A DNA stretch of 64,000 bases from JAHEZL01 sp964406465 (GCA_964406465.1 CAYORT010000016.1:1-64000), one strand, 5' to 3'. Shown: positions 26,848-36,946, counted from the first letter of the stretch. Numbers and translations: made by a program. Notes: generated from the letters alone by a model not told the origin.

Positions 26848-28392
26848 CATATTTTAATCAACAAGGTTTTAACATTAGTCTGCTTTACAAAAGTCACAGA
26901 AGAACTGTTGTTTGAAGGATCTGTTAATGTGATGAAATAGGTTCCGTTAGCATAAGAGCTTAGTGGTAAAAGAAATTTGTTGTCTCCAATCATGGTTGGG
27001 ATTTGGGCATGATAAACATTCATTCCGTTTGCGTCAGTAATATTTAGTTTATATGTTCCGCCGTTTTCAGAATTGTAATACAAATTGAGGTTGTTCGATG
27101 CCGGATTTGGATACAATTGTGTGATGATGTTAAAGGCATTGTTAAAATTCACTGTAAGCACCTTGAATTTTTCAGATGTTCCGTCTTGATCGAATTGCAC
27201 CAATTGATAGTAATGAATTCCTTTTCCCGGATTTTCATGTGAAAATTCATAATCTAACCATGTGTTGCTTGAGCCAGCTGCAGATACAGTTCCTATAGAT
27301 TCGAAATTATTACCGTCTGTTGAATGCATGATAGTAAAATGACTACTATTTATTTCAGACCCTGTTTGCCAATGCAAAAGAACATTGTTGTTGTCTTTCA
27401 TAGCCTCAAATGAGGTGAGTTGAACAGGTAGTGCTGTTCCTCCTGAAGTGGCGAAGTAATAATGTGTTTGCCATGCATAATTTACCTTGTTGTCGTTACC
27501 AGCTGAAAAACCTGTTGCTGAGAACGATTGAATAAGATTAGCTGCACTAGCAGTGGCAGTAAATTGGAATGATTTATCGGTGGTATTGGGAACCGAGCCA
27601 ATTCTAAATACAGGAGCTTGGGTTTGGGCTGTAGGTGAATAAACCATTAAGAAGTCAGGTTGAAATCCCATTGCTGTTACCGCATAGCCATCGGAACCAT
27701 TACCGGCTGTCCAAGAATCTTCTTTTATTGTAGTTCCACTTTCGTTAAATGCGATGTAATAATAATTCACACCTGTATTATCAGGAGAGCCGCCTGCGTT
27801 ACCACCTGTCCAGCCATCCGCAGTCCAAACGTTTACATAGTCGGCTGCAGAAGTTAATGATGTCGTTCTGGTAAAGAAACCTTCGCTAGACCCGGTTCCC
27901 ATCACATTAAGAATGAAACCAACATCTCCTGAAGCCGAAGCTTCGTCTCCCCAAATAATTGCTGCTTCAGGCTGAAATCCACAACCGGTGATACTTGGTG
28001 CAGATCCAGTTCCTGTATAAGTTCCTATATGAATGTTAGTGCTTTCATTCCAAGCAATGTATTGGTACACTACACCATTTGCATTAGTGGAGTTGCCAGA
28101 GCCTACCGTAAAACCATTAGCGTCTAATGAGGTTACTTGTCCGGTGGCCAAGGCCACACTTCCAGTACCCATTGCCTTGGTTTTGCCTGATGCATGGTTG
28201 GTGTGCGCAAGCACAGCTTCGTAGGCGTTATTTGATTTGATCATGACACATTCAGGTGAAAACCCCCAAACCTGTTATTGATTTAGAAGAGCCGTTGCCA
28301 ATGTAATTTCCGGTAGCATATGTTTGAGATTTTGATGTAGAATAAATGATACATAATAATACCGAAACAAAAACTAATTTTAATTTACCCAT
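26847..28392 (-). pseudogene. T9SS-sorted secreted protein A, frameshifted at a G5 run
   Basis: The intact-looking part is an ORF 26847-28244 (465 aa). Its true beginning lies in another frame at ATG 28392 (signal peptide, then TYATGNY), reaching TGA at 28252. The two frames meet at a run of five G on the coding strand (28263-28267). Removing one G restores GLGFSPECVMIKS, which matches paralogue B. The product would have tandem GLGFxPE-type beta domains (three, each about 90-110 aa), a linker and a C-terminal T9SS type A sorting domain (LYPNPASNNLNLYY). Function unknown; surface or secreted. An assembly error is an alternative explanation. Confidence 0.8.
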
Positions 28393-28508
28393 ATAAAACT
28401 TTTGTGTAAGTTTTTTAACGCTGAGGTTGTATTTCAGTTACAATTTTGTAAACTAAAATAAGGTTTTCATTTTTCTGCAGATTGAAGTAAATAGCTGGTT
28501 TTAGAAAA

Positions 28509-29105
28509 CTAGTCTTGTTTGATGAAAGTGACAGAAGAGCTATGGTTAAAAGGATCGGTTAATGTGATGAAATATGTTCCATTAGCATAGGAGCTTAATG
28601 GGAGAAAGAACTTATTGTCACCTATCATGGATGTTATTTGTGCGTGGTAAATATTCATTCCACTGGCATCAGTAATGTTTAATTTATAAGTGCCTCCGTT
28701 TTCCGAGATGTAGTACAAATTTAAATTGCTTGATGCTGGATTAGGATACAGCTGTGTTATAATATTAAAAGCGTCGTTGAAATTTACAGTAAGTACTTTG
28801 AATTTTTCTGAGGTTCCGTCTTGGTCGAATTGTACCAATTGATAATAATGAATTCCCTTACCTGGATTCTCATGTGAAAATTCATAGTCTAGCCAGGTGT
28901 TACTTGAGCCTGCAGCAGGAAGAGTTCTAATTTTCTCAAAATTTTCGCCATCAGTTGAGTGCATTATTTCGAATCTTTCACTGTTGATTTCTGCTGCCGT
29001 TTGCCACTGCAGTATAACATTGTTATCGTCTTTAATGGCTTCGAAAGATGTTAACTGCACAGGAAGTGCTGACCCCCCCAGAAGTTGCAAAATAATAATG
29101 GACAA
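28509..29105 (-). pseudogene. T9SS-sorted secreted protein B, C-terminal part (out of frame)
   Basis: This 198-codon frame carries the beta-sandwich linker (LPVQLTSFEAIKDDNNVILQW) and the T9SS type A sorting domain (LYPNPASSNLNLYYISENG). It is about 85% identical by eye to the end of paralogue A. It has no start of its own and is separated from its N-terminal part (29032-30012) by a one-base excess in a run of seven G (coding strand, 29073-29079). As read, the secreted protein would lack its sorting signal. Confidence 0.8.
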
Positions 29106-30012
29106 TGGAGTTAGAATTTACTTTTGAGTCGTTGCCAACTGTTAGGCCACTAGCAGCAAAACTTTGAATTAGGTTGCTGGCGCTTGCGGTTGCTGTAAAA
29201 ACTAAGCTTTTGTCCGCTGAAGACATAATTCCGGTATGTCTAAATACTGGTACTCCCACATTGTAACTCCATACAACGGTGAAATCTGGCTGAAATCCCA
29301 TATCTGTTACAGATCTATTGTCAGAGCCATTTCCAGTGTAAGAGTTTTCTTTTATGGTAGTGCCACTTTCATTAAAAGCGATGTAGAAGTAATTTGCGTT
29401 CCAAATAGGCGATGAAGCGGTCCCTCCTGTAGTAAATCCATCTGCTCCCCAAGTGCTAATGTAATCAGCGGCAGCTGTTGTTCCATTGGTGTGAGTGAAA
29501 AAACCATCATCGCTACCAGCTCCCATAACACTTAGGAGCATTGCTGGATTGCCATGCGCTGCAGCCACATCTCCCCAAATTAACATGGCATCTGGCGAAA
29601 AGCCCATTCCTGAAACAACTTCCGATGACCAGTCGTTGTTACCTGTATATGTTCCCACACTAATGTTTGTACCTTCATTAAAAGCAATCCAATGGTAAAA
29701 AGACGAGGCGTTATTTGTTGTATTTCCTGTTCCAATTGTGAAACCATTGGCATCTAGTGATGTTATTGCTCCTGTGTAACATGCAGTATTTCCGGTGCCT
29801 AATCCTTTTACTTCTCCGGCGTCCATGTCGCTAGTTCTTATCACAGCCTCATAAGAGCTGCTAGATTTGATAATTACACATTCTGGTGAAAAACCTAATC
29901 CAGTTATACTTCTTGCTATTCCAGTTCCAGAATAGTTTCCTGTAGCATATGTTTGCGCATTGCTTGTTAGGGTTACCGCAATAAATAAAAACAGTATTAA
30001 TTTCCCCTTCAT
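29032..30012 (-). CDS. T9SS-sorted secreted protein B, N-terminal part
   Basis: Starting at ATG 30012, a signal peptide (KLILFLFIAVTLTSNAQ) is followed by the same GLGFSPE/GMGFSPD/DMGFQPD-type repeats as protein A, about 300 residues. The frame then leaves the expected path at the G7 run (29073-29079) and stops at 29032 after a short unrelated tail (STSCAVNIFRSH). With six G the ORF would continue into the sorting domain and reach about 500 residues. A and B are tandem duplicates. Function unknown; the ligand or role of the repeats cannot be read. Confidence 0.8.
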   Translation of the reverse strand: MKGKLILFLFIAVTLTSNAQTYATGNYSGTGIARSITGLGFSPECVIIKSSSSYEAVIRTSDMDAGEVKGLGTGNTACYTGAITSLDANGFTIGTGNTTNNASSFYHWIAFNEGTNISVGTYTGNNDWSSEVVSGMGFSPDAMLIWGDVAAAHGNPAMLLSVMGAGSDDGFFTHTNGTTAAADYISTWGADGFTTGGTASSPIWNANYFYIAFNESGTTIKENSYTGNGSDNRSVTDMGFQPDFTVVWSYNVGVPVFRHTGIMSSADKSLVFTATASASNLIQSFAASGLTVGNDSKVNSNSIVHYYFATSGGVSTSCAVNIFRSH

Positions 30013-30176
30013 AATTATCCCTTTACCATGTTCAACGTAGTTTTTCATTCATAGTTCTTTAATTTAATGTATTAATTAATAGAGGTTTAGGTTAATCGAC
30101 TTACCGGCCGCTTTTATCGAAAAACTCAGAATTAATTTTTTCGCGAGAATGAACTGCTTGCAAGTTTGAAATTCAA

Positions 30177-30207
30177 AATCCCTTCCATTTTGGGGATGGA
30201 AGGGATT
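30177..30207 (-). terminator. Terminator after the GH9 gene
   Basis: A 12-bp stem (AATCCCTTCCAT 30177-30188 with ATGGAAGGGATT 30196-30207) lies 27 bp beyond the GH9 stop. The minus-strand T tract is short and interrupted. Confidence 0.6.
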
Positions 30208-30233
30208 CAAACTACTAAGGGAAAGAAAGGAAA

Positions 30234-31931
30234 CTATTGAATGACCAATTTTGTGTATATTTTTTTATCTGTACTGCTAACGATATAGATTCCAGCAGCA
30301 AGATTGCTCACGTTTATTGAGCCTGTTCTATTTATTTTCTGCGAAACAAGCACTTCTCCCAATTGATTTGAAATAAGTATATCTTTTGTGCCTATAATAT
30401 CGATGTTGATTATACCACTGTTCGATGGATTAGGATAAAGGTTTACTCCGCTGTATACATCGAATTCTTGCGTGCCAGTGGTGAGGTTGTTTTCTATTAA
30501 ATTAATGTAAGCAACCGCTCCAGTGAATCCAGCGCCATAGTAAGTGCAATATTCGCTTGATACATAATTTCCAATGTCGTCATAGAAGTTTTTGCAAGAT
30601 GCTTCTGGTCCGCCAGCCAATCCACCTAATAATTTTGTAGGCTGATTTGTAAGTTGATTCTTTGCATTAAATGTTACCGAACCAGGAGTGTTGTTTTCTT
30701 GAGTGTATTTGGTCCAGGCATTGCTCACCGTATAGCCAAAAGCAGGGGCGTGATGAGGATGCTGTGGGTAACCACCTCCCATTTTGTCATAGCCTATTAA
30801 GAATGAGAAATTGGCAGGTATGTTTCCGTTTGCCCCATGGCTACCTAAGATGTAATCTACATTCTTTTTCGCGAAAGTGTAAGCGCTAGTGTTATTGCTT
30901 ATTTTATGGTATAAAGCGGCAAGCATTGCAGCACAACCAGCTTCTCTAAGGCTACCCCAGTTTGTTAAGTGGATATAACCGCAAGCAGCTGTGCTGTATC
31001 CTGTTACAATATCCTTTACGTGATTTAAGTAGGTAACTGTAGTAGTAAGTTTATAAAGTTCTAAATACATTAGGGGACCAACATTGCCATAATCAAAATT
31101 ATCCCATTTCCCGGTGTATCCAGAGGCGTAAGAGATAGCCTGAGTTTGGTAGGATGCCGTTCCTGTAAGTCTTTTTAATAATGCAGCGGCTAAGCCAAGT
31201 TCATCTTGGTACTCTGCTCCCGAAAGCCAGCTGTAAAATCCATCTGGATCGGCAGTGCTAGCAGCATTTGTTTTAGCGATGTTGTAGTACTCAATGGCTT
31301 TTTGCTGACACGTAGCTGCATACACTGGGTCGAACTGATTGTAAACTATAGCCATAAGTGCTAAAGCGGAAGCGGCATTTCCAAGTGCGTTAGAGTGACC
31401 CGAAGTAGTTGATTCTACTGGTCTTATTTTCGATCCTCCGTACAGTTTTTCCTCAGAATTTGATACGGGCTCAGAGAAACTATTGTGGTCTTCAGTACCT
31501 CCAACTTGCCAGTAAGCAGTGCCATTTTGTACACATTTAATAAGGTAATCGGTTTCAAATTTAACTTCATCTAATATATCTGGAATTCCATTGGGAGCTC
31601 CAGCTGAGTAATCAGGTGAGTAATTGTCGGCGTATGCTTCATGAAAATTCTCATAGGCATACAAGAACATTAAGGCAGCGTAAGGGGCGGTGTGGTGAAA
31701 TTTGATATAATCACCGCAATCATGCCATCCGCCAGTTAAATCTTTACTAACAGGTTGACCGTCTGTTAAATGGCAAGCGCCGTGTATCCATGATTTGTTA
31801 TCACCGCAGCGCTGAGCCCCTAAAAAATAGGTTGATAAATGCTGTGCTTCTGCATAATCATGTGTTTGGGCATTCATCCCAATTGATAAGCCTAGTATTG
31901 AACCTGCTACTAATAAATTTTGAATATTCAT
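30234..31931 (-). CDS. Glycoside hydrolase family 9 (cellulase-like), T9SS-sorted
   Basis: 565 residues from ATG 31931, which gives a good signal peptide (LLVAGSILGLSIGMNAQ); an upstream in-frame start has no support. GH9 landmarks: DLTGGWHDCGDYIKFHHT (catalytic base Asp pair), the HPHHAPA loop, and the C-terminal LGGLAGGPEA...GNYVSSEYCTYYGAGFTGA block with the general-acid Glu. In the His loop, Ala follows the second His where many GH9 enzymes have Arg. No Ig-like N-terminal domain or CBM is seen. A T9SS type A domain (LYPNPSNSG) ends the protein, so it should be secreted and attack beta-1,4-glucans. Confidence 0.92.
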   Translation of the reverse strand: MNIQNLLVAGSILGLSIGMNAQTHDYAEAQHLSTYFLGAQRCGDNKSWIHGACHLTDGQPVSKDLTGGWHDCGDYIKFHHTAPYAALMFLYAYENFHEAYADNYSPDYSAGAPNGIPDILDEVKFETDYLIKCVQNGTAYWQVGGTEDHNSFSEPVSNSEEKLYGGSKIRPVESTTSGHSNALGNAASALALMAIVYNQFDPVYAATCQQKAIEYYNIAKTNAASTADPDGFYSWLSGAEYQDELGLAAALLKRLTGTASYQTQAISYASGYTGKWDNFDYGNVGPLMYLELYKLTTTVTYLNHVKDIVTGYSTAACGYIHLTNWGSLREAGCAAMLAALYHKISNNTSAYTFAKKNVDYILGSHGANGNIPANFSFLIGYDKMGGGYPQHPHHAPAFGYTVSNAWTKYTQENNTPGSVTFNAKNQLTNQPTKLLGGLAGGPEASCKNFYDDIGNYVSSEYCTYYGAGFTGAVAYINLIENNLTTGTQEFDVYSGVNLYPNPSNSGIINIDIIGTKDILISNQLGEVLVSQKINRTGSINVSNLAAGIYIVSSTDKKIYTKLVIQ

Positions 31932-32117
31932 TTTTCGTGGTTTTGGTTTTGATAAAGATATGTTGGGTAGCAATAAAAAACCTTTACATTTCTCCTTTAA
32001 GCACTTTACATTTTTCTACACCCATTATATATTAAGGGTTTTGAAAGTGGTTAAGAAAATTAATGATGAGTTATTTTGAGAAAATGGAAAGAGAAAAAAG
32101 TACTGGACTTTTTACAG

Positions 32118-32255
32118 CTAAAACACCATTGAAGGGCTATCTTTTTTCATTTTTTTGTAGTATTGTCGGCCACCTCTGCAGTATTTTTTTGAAGCGCATC
32201 CACTTGCTTCAAAAATGAAAAAAGAGAGCAACAAAAAAGTGACAATTGATTTCAT
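32118..32255 (-). CDS. Small lipoprotein (45 aa)
   Basis: ATG 32255 to TAG 32118. The sequence shows Lys2, a hydrophobic core (IVTFLLLSFFIF) and a lipobox-like EASGC with Cys20, then a short basic tail (SKKYCRGGRQYYKKMKK). The signal-plus-tiny-tail layout is typical of small Bacteroidota lipoproteins. It is too short for routine ORF calling but the frame is clean. A weak hairpin (AAAAAGT with ACTTTTT) follows the stop. It sits between the GH9 and parE genes. Confidence 0.55.
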   Translation of the reverse strand: MKSIVTFLLLSFFIFEASGCASKKYCRGGRQYYKKMKKDSPSMVF

Positions 32256-32372
32256 GATTTTGAAACGATGAGTTTTTTATAATGTTGTATCAACAGAGCT
32301 TGTGTTAATAAAAAGTAAGTTACTATAAGTATAGCCCCAGTTCTTAAATGTATTTTTAGCCCACTCAACACT

Positions 32373-34226
32373 ATGGCAGAAGAAGTAGAATATAACGAAG
32401 ACAACATACGCTCCCTCGATTGGAAGGAGCATATGCGCATGCGACCAGGTATGTACATTGGTAAGTTGGGCGATGGGTCGGCTGCCGATGATGGTATTTA
32501 TATTCTATTGAAAGAGGTGATCGACAACTCGATTGATGAATTTGTGATGGGCAACGGTAAGGTGATTGAGGTTAAGATTAAAGATAGAAAGGTTACTGTT
32601 AGAGATTATGGTAGGGGAATTCCTTTAGGTAAAGTTATTGATTGTGTTTCTATCATTAACACCGGAGGTAAATACGATTCGAGAGCTTTTAAAAAATCGG
32701 TGGGCTTAAACGGGGTTGGTACCAAGGCTGTGAATGCTCTTTCGACCTACTTTGAAGTTTCTTCTTATAGAGAAGATAAAGTTAAACGCGCAGAATTCGA
32801 AAAAGGAAATCTTACCAAAGATTATAAGATTGAAGCATCTACCCAGAGAAAGGGAACCATGACTTCTTTCATTCCCGATGAAAAAATATTTCACAACTAT
32901 CAATATCGTATTCAGCATGTTCAGCGCATGATGTGGAATTATGTGCATTTGAATCCGGGATTGACGATTTATTTCAATGGTGAGAAATTCTATTCAGAGA
33001 ACGGATTAAAAGATTTGTTGACCAGTAATCTTTCTGCAGATGCCTTTTATCCTATTGTACATTTAAAAGGTGAAGATATTGAAGTCGCTTTTACGCATGC
33101 AAAGAAATACGGTGAAGAATATTACTCGTTTGTAAACGGACAACATACTACTCAGGGAGGAACACATCAAGGTGCTTTTCGTGAGATGTATGTTAAAACC
33201 ATTCGCGAGTTTTATGGAAAAGAATTTGAGGCGGTGGATGTTCGACAGTCTCTTGTTGCTGCTGTGAGCGTTAAAGTGATAGAACCTGTATTTGAATCGC
33301 AAACCAAAACCAAATTGGGTTCTCAAGAAATAGAGCCTGGTGGTATGTCGATGAAAGGTTTTATTGGCGATTTCCTTAAAAGAGAACTTGATAATTTTCT
33401 TCATAAAAATCCAACTGTTTCCGAAGAAATATTGCGTCAGATTTTACGCTCAGAAAGAGAAAGAAAAGAACTTTCAGGTATTCGTAAAATTGCTCGTGAA
33501 AATGCTAAAAAAGCATCGTTACACAATAAAAAATTAAGAGATTGTAAAATACATTACAATCAGGAAGGTGCCGATGAACGTGCCAATGCTACTACCTTGT
33601 TTATAACAGAGGGTGACTCTGCATCTGGTTCTATCACGAAATCACGTGATGTTCAAACACAAGCGGTTTTTTCTTTGCGTGGTAAACCATTAAACGTTTA
33701 CGGACTCACCAAAAAAGTAGTGTACGAAAACGAAGAGTTCAACCTTTTGCAGGCGGCTTTAAATATTGAAGAAAGTTTAGATGGTTTAAGATACAATCAA
33801 GTGGTGATTGCTACCGATGCCGACGTGGATGGTATGCACATTCGATTACTTTTGGTGACCTTTTTCTTGCAGTTCTTTCCTGAGTTGGTTTCTAACGGAC
33901 ACTTATTCATTTTGCAAACGCCATTGTTTAGAGTGCGTAACCGACAAGAAACAAGATATTGCTATTCTGATGAGGAACGTCAGCAAGCCATTGCCGAATT
34001 GAAAAAACCCGAGATTACCCGATTCAAAGGATTAGGTGAAATTTCTCCAGATGAGTTTAAAAATTTCATCAACGAAAATATTCGCTTAGAACAAGTGGTG
34101 TTAGGAAAAGATTCTCGCTTGAATGACTTGCTTGAATTTTATATGGGCAAAAATACTCCCGACCGTCAAACATTCATCATGGATAATTTGCGTGTGGAGA
34201 AAGATGATTTTGTAGAAAAAGTTTAA
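32373..34226 (+). CDS. parE: DNA topoisomerase IV subunit B
   Basis: 617 residues, GHKL ATPase plus TOPRIM. N-terminal EHMRMRPGMYIGKLGDG and EVIDNSIDEFVMG (ATP-Mg Asn), GRGIPLGK, and GLNGVGTKAVNALS; TOPRIM ITEGDSASGS and DADVDGMHIR. The IRSLDWKEHMRMRPGMY opening is the Bacteroidota ParE rather than GyrB form, and the parC neighbour confirms this. It decatenates replicated chromosomes. Downstream parC is 72 bp away in the same direction. Confidence 0.95.
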   Translation: MAEEVEYNEDNIRSLDWKEHMRMRPGMYIGKLGDGSAADDGIYILLKEVIDNSIDEFVMGNGKVIEVKIKDRKVTVRDYGRGIPLGKVIDCVSIINTGGKYDSRAFKKSVGLNGVGTKAVNALSTYFEVSSYREDKVKRAEFEKGNLTKDYKIEASTQRKGTMTSFIPDEKIFHNYQYRIQHVQRMMWNYVHLNPGLTIYFNGEKFYSENGLKDLLTSNLSADAFYPIVHLKGEDIEVAFTHAKKYGEEYYSFVNGQHTTQGGTHQGAFREMYVKTIREFYGKEFEAVDVRQSLVAAVSVKVIEPVFESQTKTKLGSQEIEPGGMSMKGFIGDFLKRELDNFLHKNPTVSEEILRQILRSERERKELSGIRKIARENAKKASLHNKKLRDCKIHYNQEGADERANATTLFITEGDSASGSITKSRDVQTQAVFSLRGKPLNVYGLTKKVVYENEEFNLLQAALNIEESLDGLRYNQVVIATDADVDGMHIRLLLVTFFLQFFPELVSNGHLFILQTPLFRVRNRQETRYCYSDEERQQAIAELKKPEITRFKGLGEISPDEFKNFINENIRLEQVVLGKDSRLNDLLEFYMGKNTPDRQTFIMDNLRVEKDDFVEKV

Positions 34227-34231
34227 AAATA

Positions 34232-34295
34232 GTCTAAAGTTTAATGTATAAAGTTTAAAATCAACCTTATACCTTAAGCGTTAAACCTTAAACCA
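34232..34295. repeat. Degenerate heptad-like repeats between parE and parC
   Basis: The gap holds two copies of a TAAAGTTTAA-like unit (near 34235 and 34249), then inverted copies of TTAAACCTTAAACC type (near 34263-34294). This is a partly self-complementary AT-rich tract. Similar AAGTTTA/GGTTTAA-type low-complexity repeats occur in Bacteroidota intergenic DNA. Confidence 0.5.
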
Positions 34296-34298
34296 AAC

Positions 34299-36896
34299 AT
34301 GGCAGATAAAACAAATAACGAAGACGATTACCAAGAGTTGAACCAAGACAACAGCGATGCTCATTTAGAGAACATTGTTGCTGTTCGTGGTATGTACGAA
34401 AACTGGTTTTTGGATTATGCTTCGTACGTTATTTTAGAGCGTGCCGTACCTCATGTTGATGATGGTTTAAAACCTGTTCAGCGTCGTGCCTTATATTCTA
34501 TGTGGGAGCTAGAAGATGGTCGTTACAATAAGGTGGCGAACATTGTAGGTAACACCATGAAATACCACCCTCACGGTGATGTCTCTATTGCCGATGCTTT
34601 GGTGAATGTGGGACAAAAAGATTTGCTAATCGACTGTCAGGGTAACTGGGGAAATATATTAACAGGAGATAGAGCTGCTGCTTCACGTTATATTGAAGCA
34701 CGTTTAACCAAGTTTGCTTTAGAGGTAGCCTTCAATCCAAAAACCACCGAGTGGATGGATTCTTATGATGGTAGAAATAAGGAGCCTATCACCATTCCAA
34801 TGAAGTTTCCGTTATTGTTGGCGCAAGGTGTTGAAGGTATTGCTGTTGGTTTAGCTTGTAAAATTTTACCTCATAATTTCATTGAATTGATTGATGCTTC
34901 TATCGCTCGTTTACGCGGTAGAAATACTCAGCTTTTCCCCGATTTTCCAACAGGTGGATTGATTGATGTATCAAACTATAACGATGGTTTGCGTGGTGGT
35001 AGAATTCGTGTTAGAGCTAAAATCGTTAAGGTAGATAAGAAGACTTTGTGCATCACAGAAATTCCTTTTTCAACTACAACAACTTCTTTAATGGAGTCGA
35101 TTGTAAAGGCCACCGAAAAAGGAAAGATTAAGATTAGAAATATTGAAGACAATACATCCGACAAAGTGGAAATTATGATTCACTTACCGGCTGGTATTTC
35201 TCCCGATACTACCATGGATGCCTTGTATGCATTCACCGATTGTGAGGTTTCTATTTCTCCAAATGCCTGTGTGATTCATGATGATAAACCTAAGTTTTTA
35301 GGTGTTGCCGAAATGTTGAAGCGCTCAACAGAATTCTCTTTAGAGCTGCTAAAAAGAGAGTTGGAAATACGCAAAGAAGAATTAGAAAAATTGTGGCATT
35401 TCGCTTCTCTAGAAAGAATATTTATTGAGAAAAGAATTTACCGAAATATTGAAGAGTGCGAAACGTGGGAAGATGTAATTAAAACTATTCACAAAGGTTT
35501 AAAACCTCATTTGAAAAAGTTGATTCGTCCGGTTACCGATGAAGATGTGGCTCGACTCACAGAAATAAAAATCAAACGTATTTCTAAATTCGATAGCGAT
35601 AAAGCGAACAACGATATTTTAATGCTCGAAGAGCAGTTGAAAGAGGTACAACATCATTTAGAAAACCTTATCGATTATGCTGTAGAGTATTTCAAAAATT
35701 TGAAAAAGAAATACGGAGAGGGGAGAGAGCGCAAAACTGAAATTAGAACTTTTGAAAATATTCAAGCTACCGATGTAATCATCGCCAACAGAAAACTATA
35801 TGTTGATAAGGAAGAAGGTTTCATTGGTTGGGGTATCAAGAAAGACGACAATTATGTTGCCGACTGTTCTGAGATTGACGATATCATTGTTTTCTTAGAA
35901 GATGGAACATTAAAGGTGGTGAAGGTGGCCAACAAAGTCTTTGTTGGTAAAGGAATTATTTACTGCAACGTTTGGAAAAAAGCCGACGAGAGAACCATCT
36001 ATAATGTGATTTACCAAGATGGAGCAAAAGGTTATGCCATGGTTAAACGTTTTGCTGTTACCGGAGTAACACGCGATAAAGATTATCAAATTACCAAAGG
36101 TACTGTTGGCTCTAAAGTATTGTATTTCTCAGCCAATCCCAATGGTGAAGCCGAAATTGTGAACATTCAATTAAAGCCAATTCCGGGCATCAAGAAGTTT
36201 AATTTCGATTACGATTTTAAACTGCTTACCATCAAAGGAAGAAATTCATTGGGTAATATTTTGTCGAAATATCCGGTGAAAAAAGTGATGCTGAAAGAGC
36301 AAGGTGTTTCTACTTTATCGGCATTGAAAATTTGGTTTGACGATGTAACTAGAAGATTGAATACTGAGGAGCGCGGACAATTTTTAGGTGAGTTCCGTGG
36401 CGATGATAAGATATTGGTGATCATGCAATCGGGACACTACATGTTGCACCCTTGCAAGCTGGATACGCACTTTGAAGAAGACATGATCTTAATTGAGAAA
36501 TGGATTCCTAAAAAACCTGTTTCTTGTATCTATTTTGATCCTACTAAAAAAGCATTCAACGTTAAACGTTTTTTAATAGAGCCAACCGAAAGAAAAGTAT
36601 TGTTTATCGGCGAAGAAGAAGGCTCTTATATGGAATATGTAAGCACCGATTGGCGACCAGTAATTGAAGTGGTATTCTCTAAGGAAGGTGGAAAAGAAAA
36701 ACCATCAGAACAAGTAATTTTAGATGAATTCATTTCTGTAAAAGGATTGAAAGCTATAGGTAATCGCCTATCGCCAAACAAAATCAAACATATCAACCGA
36801 CTAGAACCTCTTGAACCACCTGCAGAAGCTTTTGAAGAAGAAGAGGAAGAAGGTGGTGAAGAAGATGCGCAGGGGACGATTGAGTTTGAGGAGTAG
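34299..36896 (+). CDS. parC: DNA topoisomerase IV subunit A
   Basis: 865 residues. The N-terminal breakage-reunion domain contains DGLKPVQRRALYSMWE, the HPHGDVSIADALV quinolone-region segment, and AAASRYIEARL with active-site Tyr131. A coiled coil follows, then a six-blade beta-pinwheel-like C-terminal domain with diverged blades, ending in a highly acidic tail (EEEEEEGGEEDAQG). It cleaves and rejoins DNA in the ParE2C2 tetramer. Parental length and motifs are normal for Bacteroidota ParC. Confidence 0.95.
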   Translation: MADKTNNEDDYQELNQDNSDAHLENIVAVRGMYENWFLDYASYVILERAVPHVDDGLKPVQRRALYSMWELEDGRYNKVANIVGNTMKYHPHGDVSIADALVNVGQKDLLIDCQGNWGNILTGDRAAASRYIEARLTKFALEVAFNPKTTEWMDSYDGRNKEPITIPMKFPLLLAQGVEGIAVGLACKILPHNFIELIDASIARLRGRNTQLFPDFPTGGLIDVSNYNDGLRGGRIRVRAKIVKVDKKTLCITEIPFSTTTTSLMESIVKATEKGKIKIRNIEDNTSDKVEIMIHLPAGISPDTTMDALYAFTDCEVSISPNACVIHDDKPKFLGVAEMLKRSTEFSLELLKRELEIRKEELEKLWHFASLERIFIEKRIYRNIEECETWEDVIKTIHKGLKPHLKKLIRPVTDEDVARLTEIKIKRISKFDSDKANNDILMLEEQLKEVQHHLENLIDYAVEYFKNLKKKYGEGRERKTEIRTFENIQATDVIIANRKLYVDKEEGFIGWGIKKDDNYVADCSEIDDIIVFLEDGTLKVVKVANKVFVGKGIIYCNVWKKADERTIYNVIYQDGAKGYAMVKRFAVTGVTRDKDYQITKGTVGSKVLYFSANPNGEAEIVNIQLKPIPGIKKFNFDYDFKLLTIKGRNSLGNILSKYPVKKVMLKEQGVSTLSALKIWFDDVTRRLNTEERGQFLGEFRGDDKILVIMQSGHYMLHPCKLDTHFEEDMILIEKWIPKKPVSCIYFDPTKKAFNVKRFLIEPTERKVLFIGEEEGSYMEYVSTDWRPVIEVVFSKEGGKEKPSEQVILDEFISVKGLKAIGNRLSPNKIKHINRLEPLEPPAEAFEEEEEEGGEEDAQGTIEFEE

Positions 36897-36946
36897 TCAT
36901 CTCTTTTTACAATTAATGTTTTATCATCATAGTTAAAGGCATTTAT

